This document shows positions 1 through 4,388 of a stretch of 6,871 nt of DNA, in pieces. A program made the position numbers and the translations under genes. The notes below the pieces were generated by a model. It saw only the letters and a list, made by a program, of their open reading frames with translations, did not search any database and was not told the origin of the DNA. The stretch's first letter is position 1. The number at the start of each line of letters is the position of its first letter. The stretch is from Bacillota bacterium (GTDB lineage: Bacteria > Bacillota > Clostridia > Acetivibrionales > DTU013), in NCBI GenBank assembly GCA_023439545.1, contig JAEXNT010000080.1, positions 1 through 6,871 of the forward strand, given 5' to 3'.

Positions 1-61
1 TAATAAGGATGAAAAATATGCGGATAGGATCTTCCTGGAGCTTTTGAATGAAGTACCTCAT
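1..61 (-). CDS. Partial CDS, N-terminus of unrecognised, possibly membrane protein
   Basis: An ATG at 61-59 opens a frame that stays open to the window edge (20 codons, beginning MRYFIQKLQEDP and continuing into a hydrophobic FFILI stretch). A purine-rich AAAGAAGG lies seven bases upstream, a reasonable ribosome-binding site. The strand agrees with the tRNA-like gene upstream of it and with the hairpin at 89-115, which is fully paired only as minus-strand RNA. A charged start followed by Asp-Pro and a hydrophobic run would fit a small integral membrane protein. Site-2-protease-like proteins can begin this way, but too little is visible to name a family. A competing plus-strand open frame (2-127) lacks a visible start. 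Confidence 0.4.
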   Translation of the reverse strand, partial: MRYFIQKLQEDPIRIFFILI

Positions 62-88
62 AGGTATACCTTCTTTCGTTGGATTTCT

Positions 89-115
89 GAGGGACCAGCT
101 GCAGCCTGGCCCCTC
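89..115 (-). other. Hairpin in the region upstream of the left partial gene
   Basis: Arms 89-98 and 106-115 form a ten-pair stem with a seven-base loop. On the minus strand every position pairs, one of them as G-U. On the plus strand that position is an A-C mismatch, so the structure favours a minus-strand transcript. No U-run follows, so it is not a standard terminator. It may be a structured leader for the partial gene starting at 61 or a processing or stability element after the tRNA-like gene. Apart from this hairpin and a 4-bp GGAC/GTCC mini-hairpin near 139-149, I see nothing convincing in 62-188. Confidence 0.3.
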
Positions 116-188
116 CTTCCTTTGTAACTGTGTCGCCTAGGACTTTGTCCCCTGTGCATCCTTGCTGTGAATTCCTCTTTAGTGGGTT

Positions 189-261
189 TGGTGGGGAAGA
201 TTGGATTCGAACCAATACCACCGGCTTTGAAAGCCTATCTCAACCATCGAGTTCCTTCCCC
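189..261 (-). tRNA. tRNA-like gene with UCA anticodon, irregular cloverleaf, CCA encoded
   Basis: The minus strand gives a perfect 7-bp acceptor stem (GGGGAAG with CTTCCCC), an encoded ACCA end and a canonical T-arm (5-bp ATTGG/CCAAT with loop TTCGAAT). The anticodon loop TTTCAAA places UCA (complement at 228-230) between GGC and GCC. The rest is unusual: position 8 is G rather than U, the D-stem has only three clear pairs, the anticodon stem has three pairs followed by an A-G mismatch and a U-G pair, and the whole is 73 nt with a 4-nt variable loop. UCA reads UGA, as in selenocysteine or opal-suppressor tRNAs. However, bacterial tRNA-Sec is much longer, with a six-pair D-stem and a large variable arm, so this is not an ordinary selC. 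It could be a suppressor-type tRNA, an element-borne tRNA, or a decaying copy. Confidence 0.6.
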
Positions 262-273
262 ATATAGGAGGCG

Positions 274-291
274 GGTATGTTGTAACATACC
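274..291 (-). terminator. Perfect inverted repeat after the three-gene minus operon, possible terminator
   Basis: GGTATGTTGTAACATACC is a perfect 8+8 inverted repeat around a central GT. It begins just after the stop codon of the 106-residue gene and 12 bases before the tRNA-like gene on the same strand. Position after a stop codon favours a transcription end. However, the bases that follow on the minus strand are CGCCTCC rather than a U-run, so it would be a weak intrinsic terminator. A symmetric site around a dinucleotide also resembles a recombination or binding site. Confidence 0.35.
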
Positions 292-292
292 T

Positions 293-613
293 TTAGGCTC
301 TGGCCTTAAGGCCATCAAAATAACCGTCTTCCGCATTTGCGATGATGTCTATGATCTCGCCGGCGTTCATTGAATTTTTTATTACGCCAAGACTTAAATA
401 GCTTGTATTTGAAGGGACCATGTAAACAAATGTTGTAAAATAGTTGTGTTCTTGGACGCCTATTGTATATGTAGTTAAAATAACGGTTTTGTCCTTATAT
501 GGCGTGCATTCATACTTTGTAATGCAGATTATTTTTCCGTCACTGTGTCCCGATAGATATTTCTTGACCTCTTCCTGAAGAATCTCCGGACATTCGACTA
601 AATTGATATTCAT
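293..613 (-). CDS. Hypothetical 106-residue protein, last gene of element operon
   Basis: I do not recognise this protein. The start at 613 (MNINLVECPEIL) is chosen over an upstream in-frame ATG at 649 because AAAGGAGG lies about ten bases before it and because it begins four bases after the stop of the 62-residue gene. The ribosome-binding site sits inside the end of that gene, so translation is probably coupled. Residues 1-22 are charged and likely helical. Residues 24-70 alternate hydrophobic and polar residues (KIICITKYE, TVILTTYT, YFTTFVYMV) and look like beta strands. The tail (about 82-106) is acidic, then basic. There is no signal peptide or membrane helix, so it should be a small soluble alpha/beta protein. 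Co-transcription with an XRE regulator in a recombinase element suggests a role in element control, host interaction or defence, but the sequence does not decide. Confidence 0.72.
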   Translation of the reverse strand: MNINLVECPEILQEEVKKYLSGHSDGKIICITKYECTPYKDKTVILTTYTIGVQEHNYFTTFVYMVPSNTSYLSLGVIKNSMNAGEIIDIIANAEDGYFDGLKARA

Positions 614-617
614 AGAA

Positions 618-806
618 CTAAGACCTCCTTTGGCTCGATATTCCCTCATTCTTTTGGGTTTTCAGGAACTCTTCCATAATGGTTTTGGCGAAATACTTTA
701 GAAGTAATTCCTCCGTATGATCTTCACGTTCTGAGGGCTCTTCTTTAATTACTGTTCTTTCACCAGTCTTTAAATCAATGCGGATAGTCCTAGTTAAGCA
801 GCTCAT
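618..806 (-). CDS. Hypothetical 62-residue charged protein between XRE regulator and 106-residue protein
   Basis: I do not recognise this protein. Its ATG (806-804) lies inside the last codons of the upstream regulator and the two frames overlap by 17 bases, so its translation is probably coupled to the regulator. It begins MSCLTRTIRIDLKTGERTV, which looks like a short beta hairpin with a turn at KTGE. An acidic stretch (KEEPSEREDHTEE) follows, then a probable amphipathic helix (LLLKYFAKTIMEEFLKT) and a basic tail. There are no membrane segments or cysteine clusters. The short length, charge and gene position fit an accessory regulator, antitoxin or excision-control protein, but none of these is demonstrated. 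Tight packing with both neighbours supports it as a real gene. Confidence 0.72.
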   Translation of the reverse strand: MSCLTRTIRIDLKTGERTVIKEEPSEREDHTEELLLKYFAKTIMEEFLKTQKNEGISSQRRS

Positions 807-1014
807 CTACACTCACCCCAAATGCTGTCGCAAACAGCGGAAGTTCCTCGGCAAGCATATGTCTTGAACCGTTCTCAAGCCTTGTTATGGCTGCCTGGTC
901 TACGCCGACCTTGCTCGCTAATTTTTTTTGGGAAATCTTTTGGATTGCTCTGAACTTTCGAAGATTTGTTGCGATGTTAGTAGAGGTTTGTTCCCTGATC
1001 TCTTTTGACCTCAT
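790..1014 (-). CDS. XRE/Cro-CI family HTH transcriptional regulator (74 aa)
   Basis: A small DNA-binding repressor of the Cro/CI-type helix-turn-helix family, essentially one HTH_3 domain. After an N-terminal tail (about 1-14), residues 15-74 carry the five-helix fold. The recognition region is around 29-49 (QKKLASKVGVDQAAITRLENG), with the family's typical ITRLENG. It ends in the common FGVSVDELLN. The start at 1014 is preferred over an upstream ATG at 1110 because AAAGGAGG lies six bases before it, and the extension would be an isoleucine-rich stretch unlike the family that also covers the promoter. It is the first gene of a three-gene leftward operon, divergent from a second XRE gene. It probably controls the shared intergenic region, as a CI- or Cro-like partner in a switch. 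Confidence 0.9.
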   Translation of the reverse strand: MRSKEIREQTSTNIATNLRKFRAIQKISQKKLASKVGVDQAAITRLENGSRHMLAEELPLFATAFGVSVDELLN

Positions 1015-1049
1015 ACTGGCCTCCTTTGAATGTTGTTTCGTATTTATTG

Positions 1050-1090
1050 ATTCTATTTTAGCATCAATAATTCTATTGCACAATTCTATT
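1050..1090. promoter_or_regulatory. Three ATTCTATT repeats over the leftward promoter, candidate operators
   Basis: Identical ATTCTATT octamers start at 1050, 1070 and 1083. The first overlaps the -10 box, the second ends next to the -35 box, and the third begins at its outer edge. Spacings are 20 and 13 bases, so the first two lie on about the same face of the helix. Position over a promoter between two divergent XRE genes makes regulator binding likely. Which of the two proteins binds is unknown, and some repetition is expected by chance in such A/T-rich DNA. Confidence 0.35.
1055..1083 (-). promoter_or_regulatory. Promoter of the leftward regulator operon
   Basis: On the minus strand, TTGTGC (1083-1078) and TAAAAT (1060-1055) are separated by 17 bases. 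The -10 box is preceded by TG one base away, making an extended -10. It lies about 40 bases upstream of the XRE start at 1014. The spacing is ideal but the -35 box is only partly consensus, so strength probably depends on the extended -10. Copies of ATTCTATT overlap both boxes. Confidence 0.55.
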
Positions 1091-1143
1091 ATGTTAATGA
1101 AATACTGCAAATGGGATTAAATTTATTGAATATTTGCACACTG

Positions 1144-1173
1144 TCTCGAAATATCTTGACATTTCTTGATATT
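1144..1173. promoter_or_regulatory. Three tandem 10-bp repeats overlapping the rightward -35 box, candidate operator
   Basis: The units TCTCGAAATA, TCTTGACATT and TCTTGATATT follow each other without a gap. The second and third agree at nine of ten positions; the first agrees less well. The second contains the -35 hexamer TTGACA. A 10-bp period places all copies on one face of the helix, as in operators bound cooperatively. The same segment also carries an inverted repeat, AAATATC (1149-1155) with GATATTT (1168-1174). Binding here would block transcription of the regulator and recombinase genes. Confidence 0.4.
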
Positions 1174-1184
1174 TTGATTATGCT
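1156..1184 (+). promoter_or_regulatory. Promoter of the XRE-recombinase operon
   Basis: A perfect -35 box TTGACA (1156-1161) is followed after 17 bases by TATGCT (1179-1184), a partial -10 match. It sits 35 bases before the ATG at 1220, which has GAGGTG as its ribosome-binding site. TAAAAT at 1184-1189 is a better -10 hexamer but leaves a spacer that is too long. A strong -35 with a weak -10 fits a promoter that is tightly controlled. Confidence 0.55.
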
Positions 1185-1219
1185 AAAATCGCATTAATAA
1201 TTCATAAACGAGGTGTAAA

Positions 1220-1447
1220 ATGGAAGTTCGGGATAGAATAAGGGCCTTGAGACAATTCAAAAAAGTTTCGACATATGCACTAGCTGAACTCACGGATCTA
1301 TCACAGCCAGTTATTGATAGGATGGAAACAGGTAAAAGAAAAATAACAGCAGAAGATTTAGTTGTTATTGCAAAAGCTCTTAATGTACCTGTCGAATCCT
1401 TTTTTTATGATGATAAAATGCTTGAAGCCATGCAAGGTGATAAATAA
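1220..1447 (+). CDS. XRE family HTH regulator (75 aa) upstream of recombinase
   Basis: A second minimal Cro/CI-type DNA-binding protein. Residues 5-63 form the HTH fold, with the recognition region around 17-38 (STYALAELTDLSQPVIDRME) followed by TGKRKIT. It ends with the common ALNVPVESFFYDD pattern and a short tail. It lacks any effector or protease-sensing domain. The ATG is preceded by GAGGTG at suitable spacing. Its stop overlaps the recombinase start by one base (TAATG), so the two are translated as a coupled pair from one promoter. It probably controls recombinase expression, acts as an excision partner, or opposes the divergent XRE protein. Sequence similarity between the two regulators is limited to the fold's usual positions. 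Confidence 0.9.
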   Translation: MEVRDRIRALRQFKKVSTYALAELTDLSQPVIDRMETGKRKITAEDLVVIAKALNVPVESFFYDDKMLEAMQGDK

Positions 1448-2952
1448 TGATAAAAGGTGTAGCTTATTGTAGATATAGTCCTGGGCATAATCAAAGAGAA
1501 GAATCAATTGAGGCTCAACTAAGGGCTATTTACGATTATGCCGATAAAAATGGAATCACAATAATAAAAGAATATATCGATAGGGCTCAAACAGGTACAG
1601 CGGATGATAGAGATGCTTTTAAAGCTATGATCCGTGATTCTGAGCGTAAACTATTTGAAATAGTATTGGTTCACAAGGTTGACCGCTTCTCCCGTAATAG
1701 ATATGATTCAGCAATATATAAAAGGAAACTCCGCGAAAATGGCGTAAAGGTTATCTACGTCGCCCAACAAATTTCGGAAGGACCAGAAGGGGCAATGATG
1801 GAGGCCATGCTTGAAGGAATGGCTGAATATTATTCAAGGAACCTGGCGCAGGAGGTAATGAAAGGTTTGAAAGAAAATGCATATGAATGTAAATTTTGCG
1901 GCGGTAGACCTCCGCTTGGATATTATATTGATCCTGCTACAATGAAATACGTAGTTAATGAATCAGAAGCTGAAGTCGTAAGGAAGATCTATAATCTATA
2001 TTTAGAAGGGCATGGATATCTCGATATATGCGATATACTGAACAATGAAGGTAAGACTACTAAGGCCGGCGCAAAGTTTGGGAAGAATTCTATATATGAG
2101 ATCTTAAGAAATGAGAAATACACTGGCACTTATATTTATAATAGGGCTGCAAAAAAGGTAAACGGCAAATTTAACCGTCATACAGTTAATAAGGATTCTG
2201 ATGTAATAAAAATAGTTGGTGGCTTACCAGAGATAATCTCAGGAGAAGCATGGGAACAAGTTAAATTGATTATGAATTCGCGTGTCCGTTCGAAGCATAA
2301 CAGAAAGCCCAAAGAAATCTATTTATTATCCGGATTATTAAGATGTGGGATCTGTGGTTCAGCAATGACAACTGATACCAGGCACATGAAAAATAGAGAT
2401 AAGTCGTACTATTATTATCGGTGTTATAGAAACAACGGCAAAAACAGTTGTAATTTGCAGGTATGGTCCCGAGATGATCTTGAAAATATGGTTCTCGATG
2501 AATTTGAAAAAAGACTTTTTTCCGGAGAGTCTCTTGATCGATTTGCCGAAAAATTATACAGCCATTTTAGCCAAGAAGAAAATGCTCTGAATGATGATAT
2601 ATCGAAATTTCAAAATGAACTGGTCGGCATAAATAAAAAAATCAACAATATAACTGAGGCTATTGCAGAAGGCGGTAATTTCGCATCATTAAAGGACAGG
2701 TTGCACTCACTTGAGACACAAAAGGCTTCGATGGAAACCGAAATCGCTGAAGCTGAAAATATGAGGAAATTTAATATACCTTCGATTGATTTTATAAAAA
2801 AGCACCTCGCCCAATACGGTAGTATCCGTTCTGTTAGCCGCGAGATGCAAAAAACCTTCTTAAACGAAAAAATACGCCTTATCAGCGTATTTTCCGATCA
2901 CATCGATGTCGCTATTGATGTGAATCCAACTGGCTGCGGGAGAAGGATTTGA
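1447..2952 (+). CDS. Large serine recombinase (site-specific integrase, 501 aa)
   Basis: Catalyses site-specific DNA cutting and rejoining through a phosphoserine link, for integration or excision of the element. Order of parts: resolvase-type catalytic domain, residues 3-145, with nucleophile Ser11 in YCRYSP, EESIEAQ (19-25) and the arginine-rich KVDRFSRNR (77-85); a recombinase DNA-binding domain, about 155-285, with the typical GGRPPLGY start; a zinc ribbon, with Cys300, Cys303, Cys326 and Cys335; and a coiled coil, about 375-440, of the kind that controls integration versus excision. All key residues are present, so the enzyme should be active. The ATG overlaps the preceding XRE stop, with AAGGTGA upstream. 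The last seven or eight residues (PTGCGRRI) and the TGA are encoded by the opposite strand of tRNA-Gln or the base or two beside it, so this terminus was probably acquired at the insertion site. Confidence 0.97.
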   Translation: MIKGVAYCRYSPGHNQREESIEAQLRAIYDYADKNGITIIKEYIDRAQTGTADDRDAFKAMIRDSERKLFEIVLVHKVDRFSRNRYDSAIYKRKLRENGVKVIYVAQQISEGPEGAMMEAMLEGMAEYYSRNLAQEVMKGLKENAYECKFCGGRPPLGYYIDPATMKYVVNESEAEVVRKIYNLYLEGHGYLDICDILNNEGKTTKAGAKFGKNSIYEILRNEKYTGTYIYNRAAKKVNGKFNRHTVNKDSDVIKIVGGLPEIISGEAWEQVKLIMNSRVRSKHNRKPKEIYLLSGLLRCGICGSAMTTDTRHMKNRDKSYYYYRCYRNNGKNSCNLQVWSRDDLENMVLDEFEKRLFSGESLDRFAEKLYSHFSQEENALNDDISKFQNELVGINKKINNITEAIAEGGNFASLKDRLHSLETQKASMETEIAEAENMRKFNIPSIDFIKKHLAQYGSIRSVSREMQKTFLNEKIRLISVFSDHIDVAIDVNPTGCGRRI

Positions 2953-3004
2953 ACCCTCACAGACTGATCCAGAGTCAGTAGTGCTGCCATTACACAATCC
3001 CGCA
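2931..3004 (-). tRNA. tRNA-Gln (CUG anticodon), CCA encoded
   Basis: A full cloverleaf on the minus strand: acceptor TGCGGGA/TCCCGCA, D-arm with GTGT/GCAC, anticodon stem ACTGA/TCAGT with loop CTCTGGA and anticodon CTG (complement at 2970-2972), T-arm GAGGG/CCTTC with loop TTCAAAT, discriminator G and encoded CCA. The 3' end overlaps the last 22 bases of the convergent recombinase gene. All stems are intact, so it should be functional in spite of the insertion beside it. It has its own promoter just to the right. Confidence 0.95.
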
Positions 3005-3022
3005 ATAATTGCGACAGTGGTT

Positions 3023-3052
3023 ATTATAGCACATGGGCTGTACATAATGCAA
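3023..3052 (-). promoter_or_regulatory. Promoter of tRNA-Gln
   Basis: On the minus strand, TTGCAT (3052-3047) and a perfect TATAAT (3028-3023) are 18 bases apart, and TG precedes the -10 box at the extended position. The first base of the mature tRNA is about 18 bases downstream. A 14-bp palindrome TTTTTACGTAAAAA (3056-3069) lies immediately upstream of the -35 box and could act as an A/T-rich upstream element or a protein site. Confidence 0.75.
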
Positions 3053-3072
3053 TAGTTTTTACGTAAAAATGA

Positions 3073-3153
3073 ACTGTAATAAATAACCATTCAGGCATCC
3101 TGTCTGATGGGCCTCAAAACCCATCAGACAGTAAACTGCACATCTATTACAGT
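3073..3153. repeat. Nested inverted repeat between oadB and tRNA-Gln
   Basis: An inner perfect 12-bp inverted repeat, CTGTCTGATGGG (3100-3111) with its complement at 3120-3131, has an 8-base loop. An outer 9-bp pair, ACTGTAATA (3073-3081) and TATTACAGT (3145-3153), encloses it. The inner hairpin is strong enough to end the oad transcript, but neither strand has a U-run after it. The nested symmetry and 81-bp length also fit a small non-coding palindromic element of the MITE or REP kind. No protein-coding frame is evident here. Confidence 0.55.
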
Positions 3154-3166
3154 ACCGGAAAGCTAC

Positions 3167-3220
3167 GCACATGCTTCCGGATATAGAAGCACATGCTCCC
3201 GGATTCAGCAAGCACATGCT
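3167..3220. repeat. Three GCACATGCT direct repeats just after oadB
   Basis: GCACATGCT occurs at 3167-3175, 3189-3197 and 3212-3220, a period of 22-23 bases. It is followed by TTCCGGAT, CCCGGATT and TTCC, so the wider unit is partly conserved. Each AGCA-CA-TGCT core (two of the three are complete) can fold on itself. On the minus strand TCCCGG just after the oadB stop can pair with CCGGGA, enclosing one core. It lies in the 3' untranslated region of the oad operon and may be a stability element, a protein-binding array or a short tandem duplication. Confidence 0.5.
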
Positions 3221-3234
3221 TCCTTAAACCGGGA

Positions 3235-4377
3235 TCACTTGCCGAACAGCGCAAGCAGCACTCCTGCAGCGACCGCGGAACCAATTACTCCGGCGACGTT
3301 GGGTCCCATGGCATGCATCAGTAAATAGTTCGTAGGATTCGCCTTCTGCCCCTCGACCTGCGATACCCTTGCGGCCATAGGGACTGCGGATACTCCTGCG
3401 GAGCCGATAAGCGGGTTGATCTTGCCGCCGGACAGCAGATACATCACTTTGCCGATAATCAGGCCTCCGACAGTGCTGAACATGAAGGCCATCAGGCCAA
3501 GCCCGATGATCATCAGCGTCTGCGGCCTGAGGAACTTGTCAGCCACTGCCGTGGCGCCTACCGTGGTGCCCAGGAATATTGTAACGATGTTTATCAGTGC
3601 ATTCTGAGCCGTGCTCGATAGTCTCTCCACAACGCCGGATTCCCTGAAAAGGTTTCCAAGCATCAGCATTCCGATCAAAGGTGCTACGGAAGGAAGCAGC
3701 AATACGCAGAAAATGGTAACGGCGATTGGGAATACGATCTTCTCCTGCTTGCTCACTTCCCTGAGCTGCTCCATCTTGACTTCCCTTTCCTTTTTGGTCG
3801 TCATAAGCCTCATGAGCGGCGGCTGTATCAGCGGAATCAAAGCCATGTAGGAATATGCCGCGATAGCGATGGCAGGCAGCAGGTCTGGGGCAAGGCGAGT
3901 AGTCAGGTAAATGGCGGTAGGTCCGTCTGCTCCGCCGATAATCCCGATCGACGCCGCTTCCTGAGGTAGAAAGCCCAGTGCTATGGCTATTATGAAAGCC
4001 GCCGCAATACCGAACTGAGCTCCTGCGCCCATGAACAGGCTCGACGGTCTGGCAATGAGCGGGCCGAAGTCGGTCATTGCGCCGATGCCGAGGAATATCA
4101 ATGAAGGATATATCCCCAATTTTACCCCTTGATACAGGTAATAGAGAAGGCCGCCCGGTTCCGTCGAACCTTCGGCGGGAGAATTCATCAGCCCTGCCAG
4201 CGGCAGGTTTGCCAAAAGTATTCCGAAGGCTATGGGTAATAACAGCAATGGTTCGAATTTCTTTACTATCGCCAGATATACGAGGACACACGCCACGGCG
4301 AGCATCAGGCATGCCTGCCAGGTAAGCGCGGCAAAGCCCGAATCTGCGAATATCGATTTTATAGCATCAAGAAACAT
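3235..4377 (-). CDS. oadB: Oxaloacetate decarboxylase beta subunit, Na+-pumping membrane carboxybiotin decarboxylase
   Basis: The integral membrane subunit that decarboxylates carboxybiotin and couples this to Na+ export (OadB/MmdB/GcdB family). At 380 residues it is a normal short-form length. It has about nine hydrophobic segments, and a first cytosolic-membrane helix follows a short amphipathic start. The hallmark GGADGPTAIY is at 148-157 and the second core NPLIGSAGVSAVPMAAR at 321-337. With a constant offset of 52, the residues reported as important in Klebsiella OadB (Asp203, Tyr229, Asn373, Gly377, Ser382, Arg389) fall on Asp151, Tyr177, Asn321, Gly325, Ser330 and Arg337, all conserved. 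The C-terminal motif NYLLMHAMGPNVAGVIGSAVAAG region (350-372) is intact. It is the last gene of the operon, 11 bases after the biotin carrier. Its GAGGTG ribosome-binding site overlaps that gene's stop. Confidence 0.97.
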   Translation of the reverse strand: MFLDAIKSIFADSGFAALTWQACLMLAVACVLVYLAIVKKFEPLLLLPIAFGILLANLPLAGLMNSPAEGSTEPGGLLYYLYQGVKLGIYPSLIFLGIGAMTDFGPLIARPSSLFMGAGAQFGIAAAFIIAIALGFLPQEAASIGIIGGADGPTAIYLTTRLAPDLLPAIAIAAYSYMALIPLIQPPLMRLMTTKKEREVKMEQLREVSKQEKIVFPIAVTIFCVLLLPSVAPLIGMLMLGNLFRESGVVERLSSTAQNALINIVTIFLGTTVGATAVADKFLRPQTLMIIGLGLMAFMFSTVGGLIIGKVMYLLSGGKINPLIGSAGVSAVPMAARVSQVEGQKANPTNYLLMHAMGPNVAGVIGSAVAAGVLLALFGK

Positions 4378-4388
4378 TTATTCTCACC

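Larger units (their letters stand above)
262..2952. mobile_element. Putative small integrative element with large serine recombinase (ends approximate)
   Basis: A compact block of five genes: two divergent XRE regulators, two small unknown proteins and a large serine recombinase. It lies between a tRNA-like gene and tRNA-Gln and is more A/T-rich than the operon to its right. The recombinase is the rightmost gene and its frame ends inside tRNA-Gln, as expected when an integrase gene sits next to the attachment site. Serine integrases share only a very short core between their sites, so no long direct repeat is expected, and I found none that defines the ends. The left boundary is a guess: it may lie near 262-292, or the element may continue past the window. 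No conjugation, replication or capsid genes are present, so it may be a remnant or a mobilised passenger. Confidence 0.4.

Noticed and set aside
2..127. Plus-strand open frame ending at TAA 125-127
   Set aside because: No start codon in the window and its last codons come from the hairpin at 89-115. The minus-strand frame starting at 61 has an ATG and a ribosome-binding site, so the plus frame is more likely a shadow.
58..159. Minus-strand 33-codon frame whose TGA overlaps the ATG at 61
   Set aside because: The overlap is attractive, but the product is arginine-rich and low in sequence complexity, the start lacks a clear ribosome-binding site, and the frame crosses a structured hairpin. Chance is the better explanation.
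189..213. Similarity between the 3' ends of the two tRNA-type genes as attL/attR repeats
   Set aside because: The shared GGATT(C/T)GAACC is the universal tRNA T-arm. Acceptor stems differ, and the left 3' end cannot pair with the tRNA-Gln 5' end, so this is not a duplicated attachment site.
189..261. tmRNA 3' end or ordinary selC
   Set aside because: A complete small cloverleaf is present in 73 nt, so it is not a tmRNA half. It lacks the long variable arm and six-pair D-stem of bacterial tRNA-Sec.
167..373. Plus-strand frame of 68 codons across the tRNA-like gene
   Set aside because: It runs through the antisense of a tRNA-like gene and the end of a real minus-strand gene, and its protein shows the typical GFEP pattern of a translated tRNA T-arm.
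2860..3090. Minus-strand frame of 76 codons across tRNA-Gln
   Set aside because: It is a translation of the tRNA gene and its promoter, and overlaps the recombinase on the other strand. It is not a gene.
3539..4312. Minus-strand 257-codon frame within oadB
   Set aside because: Same strand but a shifted frame of oadB, with an arginine-rich composition and no family features; oadB itself is intact and fully conserved.
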